This document shows, piece after piece, positions 1-10,458 of a DNA stretch of 64,000 bases. A program made the translations under genes and the position numbers. The stretch is from Linyphia triangularis (lineage: Eukaryota > Arthropoda > Arachnida > Araneae > Linyphiidae), in the NCBI GenBank assembly GCA_963978545.1, contig OZ021725.1, positions 91,685,305 to 91,749,304 on the forward strand. Direction: 5' to 3'. The notes beneath the pieces are model-generated. The model was not told where the DNA came from. It made no database searches and worked only from the letters and a program-made list of their open reading frames with translations. How positions within the stretch are numbered: position 1 is the first letter of the stretch; every line of letters starts with the position of its first letter.

Positions 1-44
1 AATTTTTTGAAAATTTTAGTTTTTGATCAATAATTCATTGAATA
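1..44 (+). repeat. 3' end of the unit preceding the first anchor
   Basis: These 44 bases are the A/T-rich linker and the ATTCATTGAATA block lying between the CACAAACGGG element of the previous unit and the first anchor at 45. They match 14,699-14,742 exactly on reading. The window therefore starts inside the array. Confidence 0.9.
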
Positions 45-430
45 GTCCGCCATGTGTTTTCAATGGGGGAATTGTATTTTTGAGAAAATTGCTCAAATGC
101 TTTCAAATTGTCAATTTGAGTTGGATATATGTTTTATAGTCATTCTGGTACCAAATTTTAATTAAAAAAAAAGTATTCTAAAAATCAAAAATTCCATTTT
201 TCGTATATCTTGAAATATTTCAGTTTCGAGTGTAATTGAATGGAAGATTTCATTTTTAACAAATGGTTCCAAATTGTGTTTTTTATTCAAAAACACTTTA
301 AAAATCAAACTAATTTCAAAATTTTGGCCAAAAAAATTATTTTTGAATAGCTTTATGAGAAGTTGAAATTTTGGAACCAAAGCGCTCAGAAACTGTTTTT
401 AAGTCTTTATTTTACTTAGCATTGCTTCGA

Positions 431-619
431 TTTTGAGTGCTAAAATACTATTTCATGAGCAAATTGATGATCAGAAAGAAATTGGGTGATGACTTTTATT
501 ATCCTAGGCAAAAATTAAGGTTAAAATTCGAAAATTGAGAATTTGAAAATTGCCTTAGGATTGGCAAGTTTAATGTATATTCAAAGGGATATAAAGACTT
601 TTTTTTGTTAATAACTGAA
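431..619 (+). repeat. Diverged internal subrepeat, copy 1 (inside L)
   Basis: This segment begins TTTTGAGTGCTAAAA and contains GGGTGATGACTTTTATTATCCTAG followed by AAAATTCGAAAATTGAGAA. It parallels the next segment feature by feature: TTTTGAGTAGTAAAA, GGGTGATGATTTTTGTTACCCTAG, then AAAGTTTGAAAATTTAGAA. The offset is 189 bp. The similarity is clear but much lower than between whole units, so the duplication predates the spread of the array. Confidence 0.65.
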
Positions 620-800
620 TTTTGAGTAGTAAAATTTCATTTTAATGACCATTTTAATGTGGAAATCAATTCGGGTGATGATTTTTGTTACCCTAGCTGT
701 AAAAAGATTGTAAAAGTTTGAAAATTTAGAAGTGTGAAATTTTTCATACGATTAATATGGGGAAAATTTGAAACGAAACATTTTGAAAGTGCACTTTTTG
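620..800 (+). repeat. Diverged internal subrepeat, copy 2 (inside L)
   Basis: This is the second member of the internal pair, with the TTTTGAGTAGTAAAA, CGGGTGATGATT and CCCTAGCTGTAAAAAG blocks in the same order and spacing as copy 1. S units retain only the part after ACCATTTTAATGTGG, so they keep most of copy 2 and lack copy 1. A weaker third member may begin near 225 (TTTCGAGTGTAATTG, then ATTTCAT), about 206 bp upstream of copy 1. Confidence 0.6.
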
Positions 801-864
801 GACCACATTTAGACCCACTTCTTATTTAGTTAGTGTTTTTAAATTGGAATTGGAGTTTCTCCTA

Positions 865-872
865 TATATAAG
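865..872 (+). promoter_or_regulatory. TATATAAG, TATA-box-like element repeated per unit
   Basis: TATATAAG fits the TATAWAAR form of a eukaryotic TATA box and lies in the context CTCCTATATATAAGCTTC. It recurs in many units; others carry TATATATG, TATATCTATG or TATATAACC at the same place. Nothing else argues for a promoter: no coding region follows, and an AT-rich array produces such words readily. Possible satellite transcription from this element is speculation. Confidence 0.15.
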
Positions 873-937
873 CTTCAATATCACAAACGGGAAAAATTTT
901 TGAGAATTTTACTTTTTGATCAATAATTCATTGAATA

Positions 938-1348
938 GTCCGCCATGTGTTTTCAATGGGGGAATTGTATTGATGAGAAAATTGCTCAAATGCTTTCAAA
1001 TTGTGAATTTGAGTTGGATATATGTTTTATAGTCATTCTTTTTATAGTCATTTTATAGACCATTTTAATGTGGAAATCAATTCGGGTGATGATTTCTGTT
1101 ACCCTAGCTGTAAAAAGATTGTAAAAGTTTGAAAATTTAGAAGTGTGAAATTTTTCATACGATTAACATGGGGAAAATTTAAAAAGAAACATATTGAAAG
1201 TGCACTATTTGGACCACCTTTAGACCCACTTCTTATTTAGTTAGTGTTTTAAAATTGGAATTAGAGTTTCTCCTATATATAAGCTTCAATATCACAAACG
1301 GGAAAAAAATTTGAAAATTTTAGTTTTTGATCAATAATTCATTGAATA
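938..1348 (+). repeat. S monomer (reference short unit, 411 bp)
   Basis: The head matches L up to ATAGTCATTCT, then the sequence passes through TTTTATAGTCATTTTATAG directly into ACCATTTTAATGTGG of the L tail. About 480 bp of the L body (GGTACC through TTTCATTTTAATG) are absent. Its tail is the alpha type: GATTAACATGG, ACATATTGAAAG, GGAATTAGAG. Most S units have this alpha tail and are followed by an L or XL unit. S is the most frequent unit in the window (45 complete copies, mostly 410-412 bp; one inverted copy is 401 bp). Confidence 0.92.
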
Positions 1349-3050
1349 GTCCGCCATGTGTTTTCAATGGGGGAATTGTATTTTTGAGAAAATTGCTCAA
1401 ATGCTTTCAAATTGTGAATTTGAGTTGGATATATGTTTTATAGTCATTCTGGTACCAAATTTTAATTAAAAAAAAAGTATTCTAAAAATCAGAAATTCCA
1501 TTTTTCGTATATCTTGAAATATTTCAGTTTCGAGTGTAATTGAACGGAAGATTTCATTTTTAACAAATGGTTTCAAATTGTGTTTTTTATTCAAAAACAC
1601 TTTAAAAATTAAACTAATTTCAAAATTTTGGCCAAAAAAATTATTTTTGAATAGCTTTATGAGAAGTTGAAATTTTGGAATGAAAGCGCTCAGAAATTGT
1701 TTTTAAGTCTTTATTTTACTTAGCATTGCTTCGATTTTGAGTGCTAAAATACTATTTCATGAGCAAATTGATGATCAGAAAGAAATCGGGTGATGACTTT
1801 TATTATCCTAGGCAAAAATTGAGGTTAAAATTCGAAAATTGAGAATTTGAAAATTGCCTAAGGATTGGCAAGTTTAATGTATATTCAAAGGGATATAAAG
1901 ACTTTTTTTGGCAATAACTGAATTTTGAGTAGTAAAATTTCATTTTAATGTGGAAATCAATTCGGGTGATGATTTCTGTTTCCCTAGCTGTAAAAAGATT
2001 GTTAAAGTTTGAAAATTTAAAAGTGTGAAATTTTTCATACGATTAATATGGGGAAAATTTGAAACGAAACATTTTGAAAGTGCACTTTTTGGACCACCTT
2101 TAGACCCACTTCTTATTTAGTTAGTGTTATAAAATTGGAATTGGAGTTTCTCCTATATATAAGCTTACATATCACAAACGGGAAAAAATTTTGAAAATTT
2201 TACTTTTTGATCAATAATTCATTGAATAGTCCGCCATGCGTTTTCAATGGGGGAATTGTATTGATGAGAAAATTGCTCAAATGCTTTCAAATTGTGAATT
2301 TGAGTTGGATATATGTTTTATAGTCATTCTTTTTATAGTCATTTTATAGACCATTTTAATGTGGAAATCAATTCGGGTGATGATTTCTGTTACCCTAGCT
2401 GTAAAAAGATTGTAAAAGTTTGAAAATTTAGAAGTGTGAAATTTTTCATACGATTAATATGGGGAAAATTTGAAACGAAACATTTTGAAAGTGCACTTTT
2501 TGGACCACATTTAGACCCACTTCTTATTTAGTTAGTGTTTTAAAATTGGAATTGGAGTTTCTCCTATATATATGCTTCAATATCACAAACGGGAAAAATT
2601 TTTGAAAATTTTACTTTTTGATCAATAATTCATTGAATAGTCCGCCATGTGTTTTCAATGGGGGAATTGTATTGATGAGAAAATTGCTCAAATGCTTTCA
2701 AATTGTGAATTTGAGTTGGATATATGTTTTATAGTCATTCTTTTTATAGTCATTTTATAGACCATTTTAATGTTTAAATCAATTCGGGTGATGATTTCTG
2801 TTACCCTAGCTGTAAAAAGATTGTAAAAGTTTGAAAATTTAGAAGTGTGAAATTTTTCATACGATTAACATGGGGAAAATTTAAAAAGAAACATATTGAA
2901 AGTGCACTATTTGGACCACCTTTAGACCCACTTCTTATTTAGTTAGTGTTTTAAAATTGGAATTAGAGTTTCTCCTATATATAAGCTTCAATATCACAAA
3001 CGGGAAAAAAATTTGAAAATTTTAGTTTTTGATCAATAATTCATTGAATA
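1349..3050 (+). repeat. 1,702-bp HOR (L880, S-beta, S-alpha), copy 1
   Basis: Units start at 1349 (L, 880 bp), 2229 (S, 411) and 2640 (S, 411). The L carries the private set AAAATCAGAAATTCC, TTGAACGGAAG and ATTTAAAAGTGTG. The first S has CCGCCATGCG and an L-like (beta) tail with GACCACATTTAG. The second S has AATGTTTAAATC and the alpha tail with TGCACTATTTGG. S followed by S breaks the usual alternation and marks a recombinant that was then amplified. Confidence 0.9.
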
Positions 3051-4752
3051 GTCCGCCATGTGTTTTCAATGGGGGAATTGTATTTTTGAGAAAATTGCTC
3101 AAATGCTTTCAAATTGTGAATTTGAGTTGGATATATGTTTTATAGTCATTCTGGTACCAAATTTTAATTAAAAAAAAAGTATTCTAAAAATCAGAAATTC
3201 CATTTTTCGTATATCTTGAAATATTTCAGTTTCGAGTGTAATTGAACGGAAGATTTCATTTTTAACAAATGGTTTCAAATTGTGTTTTTTATTCAAAAAC
3301 ACTTTAAAAATTAAACTAATTTCAAAATTTTGGCCAAAAAAATTATTTTTGAATAGCTTTATGAGAAGTTGAAATTTTGGAATGAAAGCGCTCAGAAATT
3401 GTTTTTAAGTCTTTATTTTACTTAGCATTGCTTCGATTTTGAGTGCTAAAATACTATTTCATGAGCAAATTGATGATCAGAAAGAAATCGGGTGATGACT
3501 TTTATTATCCTAGGCAAAAATTGAGGTTAAAATTCGAAAATTGAGAATTTGAAAATTGCCTAAGGATTGGCAAGTTTAATGTATATTCAAAGGGATATAA
3601 AGACTTTTTTTGGCAATAACTGAATTTTGAGTAGTAAAATTTCATTTTAATGTGGAAATCAATTCGGGTGATGATTTCTGTTTCCCTAGCTGTAAAAAGA
3701 TTGTTAAAGTTTGAAAATTTAAAAGTGTGAAATTTTTCATACGATTAATATGGGGAAAATTTGAAACGAAACATTTTGAAAGTGCACTTTTTGGACCACC
3801 TTTAGACCCACTTCTTATTTAGTTAGTGTTATAAAATTGGAATTGGAGTTTCTCCTATATATAAGCTTACATATCACAAACGGGAAAAAATTTTGAAAAT
3901 TTTACTTTTTGATCAATAATTCATTGAATAGTCCGCCATGCGTTTTCAATGGGGGAATTGTATTGATGAGAAAATTGCTCAAATGCTTTCAAATTGTGAA
4001 TTTGAGTTGGATATATGTTTTATAGTCATTCTTTTTATAGTCATTTTATAGACCATTTTAATGTGGAAATCAATTCGGGTGATGATTTCTGTTACCCTAG
4101 CTGTAAAAAGATTGTAAAAGTTTGAAAATTTAGAAGTGTGAAATTTTTCATACGATTAATATGGGGAAAATTTGAAACGAAACATTTTGAAAGTGCACTT
4201 TTTGGACCACATTTAGACCCACTTCTTATTTAGTTAGTGTTTTAAAATTGGAATTGGAGTTTCTCCTATATATATGCTTCAATATCACAAACGGGAAAAA
4301 TTTTTGAAAATTTTACTTTTTGATCAATAATTCATTGAATAGTCCGCCATGTGTTTTCAATGGGGGAATTGTATTGATGAGAAAATTGCTCAAATGCTTT
4401 CAAATTGTGAATTTGAGTTGGATATATGTTTTATAGTCATTCTTTTTATAGTCATTTTATAGACCATTTTAATGTTTAAATCAATTCGGGTGATGATTTC
4501 TGTTACCCTAGCTGTAAAAAGATTGTAAAAGTTTGAAAATTTAGAAGTGTGAAATTTTTCATACGATTAACATGGGGAAAATTTAAAAAGAAACATATTG
4601 AAAGTGCACTATTTGGACCACCTTTAGACCCACTTCTTATTTAGTTAGTGTTTTAAAATTGGAATTAGAGTTTCTCCTATATATAAGCTTCAATATCACA
4701 AACGGGAAAAAATTTTGAAAATTTTAGTTTTTGATCAATAATTCATTGAATA
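3051..4752 (+). repeat. 1,702-bp HOR (L880, S-beta, S-alpha), copy 2
   Basis: Units start at 3051, 3931 and 4342. All marker variants of copy 1 are present, including CCGCCATGCG at 3934 and AATGTTTAAATC near 4472. I saw no difference from 1349-3050. The direct tandem duplication is therefore very recent, or an assembly effect. The homologous module at 16 kb has only one copy. Confidence 0.9.
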
Positions 4753-7335
4753 GTCCGCCATGTGTTTTCAATGGGGGAATTGTATTTTTGAGAAAATTGC
4801 TCAAATGCTTTCAAATTGTGAATTTGAGTTGGATATATGTTTTATAGTCATTCTGGTACCAAATTTTAATTAAAAAAAAAAGTATTCTAAAAATCAGAAA
4901 TTCCATTTTTCGTATATCTTGAAATATTTCAGTTTCGAGTGTAATTGAATGGAAGATTTCATTTTTAACAAATGGTTTCAAATTGTGTTTTTTATTCAAA
5001 AACACTTTAAAAATTAAACTAATTTCAAAATTTTGGCCAAAAAAATTATTTTTGAATAGCTTTATGAGAAGTTGAAATTTTGGAATGAAAGCGCTCAGAA
5101 ATTGTTTTTAAGTCTTTATTTTACTTAGCATTGCTTCGATTTTGAGTGCTAAAATACTATTTCATGAGCAAATTGATGATCAGAAAGAAATCGGGTGATG
5201 ACTTTTATTATCCTAGGCAAAAATTGAGGTTAAAATTCGAAAATTGAGAATTTGAAAATTGCCTAAGGATTGGCAAGTTTAATGTATATTCAAAGGGATA
5301 TAAAGACTTTTTTTGGCAATAACTGAATTTTGAGTAGTAAAATTTCATTTTAATGTGGAAATCAATTCGGGTGATGATTTCTGTTTCCCTAGCTGTAAAA
5401 AGATTGTTAAAGTTTGAAAATTTAGAAGTGTGAAATTTTTCATACGATTAATATGGGGAAAATTTGAAACGAAACATTTTGAAAGTGCACTTTTTGGACC
5501 ACCTTTAGACCCACTTCTTATTTAGTTAGTGTTATAAAATTGGAATTGGAGTTTCTCCTATATATAACCTTACATATCACAAACGGGAAAAAATTTTGAA
5601 AATTTTACTTTTTGATCAATAATTCATTGAATAGTCCGCCATGCGTTTTCAATGGGGGAATTGTATTGATGAGAAAATTGATCAAATGCTTTCAAATTGT
5701 GAATTTGAGTTGGATATATGTTTTATAGTCATTCTTTTTATAGTCATTTTATAGACCATTTTAATGTGGAAATCAATTCGGGTGATGATTTCTGTTACCC
5801 TAGCTGTAAAAAGATTGTAAAAGTTTGAAAATTTAGAAGTGTGAAATTTTTCATACGATTAATATGGGGAAAATTTGAAACGAAACATTTTGAAAGTGCA
5901 CTTTTTGGACCACATTTAGACCCACTTCTTATTTAGTTAGTGTTTTAAAATTGGAATTGGAGTTTCTCCTATATATATGCTTCAATATCACAAACGGGAA
6001 AATTTTTTGAAAATTTTACTTTTTGATCAATAATTCATTGAATAGTCCGCCATGTGTTTTCAATGGGGGAATTGTATTAATGAGAAAATTGCTCAAATGC
6101 TTTCAAATTGTGAATTTGAGTTGGATATATGTTTTATAGTCATTCTGGTACCAAATTTTAATTAAAAAAAAAGTATTCTAAAAATCAAAAATTCCATTTT
6201 TCGTATATTTTGAAATATTTCAGTTTCGAGTGTAATTGAATGGAAGATTTCATTTTTAACAAATGGTTCCAAATTGTGTTTTTTATTCAAAAACACTTTA
6301 AAAATTAAACTAATTTCAAAATTTTGGCCAAAATAATTATTTTTGAATAGCTTTATGAGAAGTTGAAATTTTGGAATGAAAGCGCTCAGAAACTGTTTTT
6401 AAGTCTTTATTTTACTTAGCATTGTTTCGATTTTGAATGCTAAAATACTATTTCATGAGCAAATTGATGATCAGAAAGAAATCGGGTGATGACTTTTATT
6501 ATCCTAGGCAAAAATTGAGGTTAAAATTCGAAAAAGGAGAATTTGAAAATTGCCTAACGATTGGCAAGTTTAATGTATATTCAAAGGGATATAAAGACTT
6601 TTTTTGGCAATAACTGAATTTTGAGTAGTAAAATTTCATTTTAATGTGGAAATCAATTCGGGTAATGATTTCTGTTTCCCTAGCTGTAAAAAGATTGTAA
6701 AAGTTGGAAAATTTAGAAGTGTGAAATTTTTCATACGATTAATATGGGGAAAATTTGAAACGAAACATTTTGAAAGTGCACTTTTTGGACCACCTTTAGA
6801 CACACTTCTTATTTAGTTAGTGTTTTAAAATTGGAATTGGAGTTTCTCCTATATCTATGCTTCAATATCACAAACGGGAAAATTTTTTGAAAATTTTACT
6901 TTTTGATTAATAATTCATTGAATAGTCCGCCATGTGTTTTCAATGGGGGAATTGTATTGATGAGAAAATTGCTCAAATGCTTTCAAATTGTGAATTTGTG
7001 TTGGATATATGTTTTATAGTCATTCTTTTTATAGTCATTTTATAGACCATTTTAATGTGGAAATCAATTCGGGTGATGATTTCTGTTACCCTAGCTGTAA
7101 AAAGATTGTAAAAGTTTGAAAATTTAGAAGTGTGAAATTTTTCATACGATTAACATGGGGAAAATTTAAAACGAAACATATTGAAAGTGCACTTTTTGGA
7201 CCACCTTTAGACCCACTTCTTATTTAGTTAGTGTTTTAAAATTGGAATTAGCGTTTCTCCTATATATAAGCTTCAATATCACAAACGGGAAAATTTTTTG
7301 AAAATTTTAGTTTTTGATCAATAATTCATTGAATA
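4753..7335 (+). repeat. L881-S-L880-S block
   Basis: Units start at 4753 (L, 881), 5634 (S, 411), 6045 (L, 880) and 6925 (S, 411). The first L has a ten-A tract and ends in TATATAACCTTAC. The 6045 L is distinctive: GTATTAATGAG in the head, GTATATTTTG, GGCCAAAATAATT, GCATTGTTTCGATTTTGAATG, AAAAAGGAGAATTTG and a tail with CTATATCTATGC. The last S has GAATTTGTGTTGG. The same block recurs at 12,161 and 17,749. The 6045-type L is related to the second half of XL units. Confidence 0.88.
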
Positions 7336-8742
7336 GTCCGCCATTTGTTTTCAATGGGGGAATTGTATTTTTGAGAAAATTGCTCAAATGCTTTCAAATT
7401 GTGAATTTGAGTTGGATATATGTTTTATAGTCATTCTGGTACCAAATTTTAATTAAAAAAAAGTATTCTAAAAATCAAAAATTCCATTTTTGGTATATCT
7501 TGAAATATTTCAGTTTCGAGTGTAATTGAATGGAAGATTTCATTTTTAACAAATGGTTCCAAATTGTGTTTTTTATTCAAAAACACTTTAAAAATTAAAC
7601 TAATTTCAAAATTTTGGCCAAAAAAATTATTTTTGAATAGCTTTATGAGAAGTTGAAATTTTGAAATGAAAGCGCTCAGAAACTGTTTTTAAGTCTTTAT
7701 TTTACTTAGCATTGCTTCGATTTTGAGTGCTAAAATACTATTTCATGAGCAAATTGATGATCAGAAAGAAATCGGGTGATGACTTTTATTATCCTAGGCA
7801 AAAATTGAGGTTAAAATTCGAAAATTGAGAATTTAAAAATTGCCTAATTATTGGCAAGTTTAATGTATATTCAAAGGGATATAAAGACTTTTTTTTGTTA
7901 ATAACTGAATTTTGAGTAGTAAAATTTCATTTTAATGACCATTTTAATGTGGAAACCAATTCGGGTGATAATTTTTGTTACCCTAGCTGTAAAAAGATTG
8001 TAAAGTATCCATCAAAAATTCGTATATCTTGAAATATTTCAGTTTCGAGTGTAATTGAATGGAAGATTTCATTTTTAACAAATGGTTCCAAATTGTGTTT
8101 TTTATTCAAAAACACTTTAAAAATTAAACTAATTTCAAAATTTTGGCCAAAATAATTATTTTTGAATAGCTTTATGAGAAGTTGAAATTTTGGAATGAAA
8201 GCGCTCAGAAACTGTTTTTAAGTCTTATTTTACTTAGCATTGTTTCGATTTTGAGTGCTAAAATACTATTTCATGAGCAAATTGATGATCAGAAAGAAAT
8301 TGGGTGATGACTTTTATTATCCTAGGCAAAAGTTGAGGTTAAAATTCGAAAATTGAAAATTTGAAAATTGCCTAAGGATTGGCAAGTTTAATGTATATTC
8401 AAAAGGATATAAAGACTTTTTTTGGCAATAACTGAATTTTGAGTAGTAAAATTTCATTTTTATGTGGAAATCAATTCGGGTGATGATTTCTGTTTCCCAA
8501 GCTGTAAAAAGATTGTAAATGTTTGAAAATTTAGAAGTGTGAAATTTTTCATACGATTAATATGGGGAAAATTTGAAACGAAACATTTTGAAACTGCACT
8601 TTTTGGACCACCTTTAGACCCACTTCTTATTTAGTTAGTGTTTTAAAATTGGACTTGGAGTTTCTCCTATATATATGCTTCAATATCACAAACGGGAAAA
8701 TTTTTTGAAAATTTTACTTTTTGATCAATAATTCATTGAATA
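7336..8742 (+). repeat. XL monomer (reference extra-long unit, 1,407 bp)
   Basis: The unit starts as an L whose head has CCGCCATTTG and whose body has CATTTTTGGTATATC. It runs to GATTGTAAA at 8004, then restarts inside the L body at GTATATCTTG (8022) after a short joint. The segment from 7493 to about 8004 is therefore repeated 529 bp downstream. The second half is of the 880-bp L type (GGCCAAAATAATT, GCATTGTTTCG, GGCAATAAC) and ends in a tail with GAAACTGCAC. This copy and the one at 20332 have a 1-bp deletion (AAGTCTTATTTTAC) that makes them 1407 rather than 1408. Confidence 0.9.
8005..8021 (+). other. XL internal recombination joint
   Basis: The bases GTATCCATCAAAAATTC link GATTGTAAA of one L to GTATATCTTG of another L interior. 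The joint matches neither parent exactly; it looks like a shortened version of the GTATTCTAAAAATCAAAAATTCC region with bases lost. The same joint, letter for letter, occurs in all twelve XL-type units (for example 21,001, 24,123, 31,597 and 53,977), so XL arose once and was then amplified. Confidence 0.85.
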
Positions 8743-10458
8743 GTCCGCCATGTGTTTTCAATGGGGGAATTGTATTGATGAGAAAATTGCTCAAATGCTT
8801 TCAAATTGTGAATTTGAGTTGGATATATGTTTTATAGTCATTCTTTTTATAGTCATTTTATAGACCATTTTAATGTGGAAATCAATTCGGGTGATGATTT
8901 CTGTTACCCTAGCTGTAAGGAGATTGTAAAAGTTAGAAAATTTAGAAGCGTGAAATTTTTCATACGATTAACATGGGGAAAATTTAAAACGAAACATATT
9001 GAAAGTGCACTTTTTGGACCACCTTTAGACCCACTTCTTATTTAGTTAGTGTTTTAAAATTGGAATTAGAGTTTCTCCTATATATAAGCTTCAATATCAC
9101 AAACGGGAAAAATTTTTGAAAATTTTAGTTTTTGATCAATAATTCATTGAATAGTCCGCCATGTGTTTTCAATGGGGGAATTGTATTTTTGAGAAAATTG
9201 CTCAAATGCTTTCAAATTGTGAATTTGAGTTGGATATATGTTTTATAGTCATTCTGGTACCAAATTTTAATTGAAAAAAAAGTATTCTAAAAATCAAAAA
9301 TTCCATTTTTCGTATATCTTGAAATATTTCAGTTTCGAGTGTAATTGAATGGAAGATTTCATTTTTAACAAATGGTTCCAAATTGTGTTTTTTATTCAAA
9401 AACACTTTAAAAATCAAACTAATTTCAAAATTTTGGCCAAAAAAATTATTTTTGAATAGCTTTATGAGAAGTTGAAATTTTGGAACCAAAGCGCTCAGAA
9501 ACTGTTTTTAAGTCTTTATTTTACTTAGCATTGCTTCGATTTTGAGTGCTAAAATACTATTTCATGAGCAAATTGATGATCAGAAAGAAATTGGGTGATG
9601 ACTTTTATTATCCTAGTCAAAAATTAAGGTTAAAATTCGAAAATTGAGAATTTGAAAATTGCCTTAGGATTGGCAAGTTTAATGTATATTCAAAGGGATA
9701 TAAAGACTTTTTTTTGTTAATAACTGAATTTTGAGTAGTAAAATTTCATTTTAATGACCATTTTAATGTGGGAATCAATTCGGGTGATGATTTTTGTTAC
9801 CCTAGCTGTAAAAAGATTGTAAAAGTTTGAAAATTTAGAAGTGTGAAATTTTTCATACGATTAATATGGGGAAAATTTGAAACGAAACATTTTGAAAGTG
9901 CACTTTTTGGACCACATTTAGACCCACTTCTTATTTAGTTAGTGTTTTAAAATTGGAATTGGAGTTTCTCCTATATATATGCTTCAATATCACAAACGGG
10001 AAAAATTTTTGAAAATTTTACTTTTTGATCAATAATTCATTGAATAGTCCGCCATGTGTTTTCAATGGGGTTAATTGTATTGATGAGAAAATTGCTCAAA
10101 TGCTTTCAAATTGTGAATTTGAGTTGGATATATGTTTTATAGTCATTCTTTTTATAGTCATTTTATAGACCATTTTAATGTGGAAATCAATTCGGGTGAT
10201 GATTTCTGTTACCCTAGCTGTAAAAAGATTGTAAAAGTTTGAAAATTTAGAAGTGTGAAATTTTTCATACGATTAACATGGGGAAAATTTAAAACGAAAC
10301 ATATTGAAAGTGCACTTTTTGGACCACCTTTAGACCCACTTCTTATTTAGTTAGTGTTTTAAAATTGGAATTAGCGTTTCTCCTATATATAAGCTTCAAT
10401 ATCACAAACGGGAAAATTTTTTGAAAATTTTAGTTTTTGATCAATAATTCATTGAATA
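8743..10458 (+). repeat. S-L893-S block (incomplete 3.1-kb HOR)
   Basis: Units start at 8743 (S, 411), 9154 (L, 893) and 10047 (S, 412). The first S has CTGTAAGGAGATTG and GAAGCGTG, the S subtype that follows every full XL unit. The L carries TCCTAGTCAAAAATTAAGG (9613-9631). The last S has AATGGGGTTAATTG, one base longer than usual. In later copies an XL follows here; at 10,459 an L880 follows instead, so the S-L-S-XL pattern is broken. Confidence 0.88.

Larger units (their letters stand above)
45..937 (+). repeat. L893 monomer (reference long unit)
   Basis: An 893-bp long unit. In order it holds: the anchor head (GTCCGCC to about 140), a body beginning CTGGTACCAAATTTT and running through an A-rich tract, a GGCCAAAA region and a TCCTAGG site (about 145-640), then a tail with CCCTAGCTGTAAAAAG, GACCACA, CTCCTATATATAAG and CACAAACGGG. 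It differs from the 880-bp subtype by a 12-bp local duplication giving CATTTTAATGACCATTTTAATG (about 639-660) and by GTTAATAAC in place of GGCAATAAC. Other L893 units start at 9154, 14743, 22150, 25274, 27458, 32752, 35875, 40818, 43941, 48883 and 52006. Short open frames in the body have no start context, codon bias or homology that I recognise. Confidence 0.92.

Noticed and set aside
641..668. CATTTTAATG repeat pair as a microsatellite
   Set aside because: It is a single 12-bp duplication fixed in the L893 subtype; it does not vary in copy number among L893 units.
881..893. CACAAACGGGAAA as a CENP-B box
   Set aside because: Only the A and CGGG part of the TTCGNNNNANNCGGG core is present; the TTCG half is AATA at the required spacing. 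It should not be called a CENP-B box.
45..8742. CRISPR array
   Set aside because: Repeats are hundreds of bases long with no unique spacers, so the layout is tandem satellite.
8827..9045. 72-codon plus-strand open frame in S units following XL
   Set aside because: It is present only in S subtypes where TTTGAAAATT is changed to TTAGAAAATT, which removes a stop. Other S units have the stop. Nothing suggests selection on protein.
9202..9489. 95-codon open frame on the minus strand, repeated in many L893 units
   Set aside because: It is a chance open frame of an AT-rich repeat. It is shortened to 72 or 64 codons by single-base changes in other units, is lysine/phenylalanine-rich as expected from A/T runs, and has no recognisable domain. 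It is unchanged in some units only because the DNA itself is unchanged.
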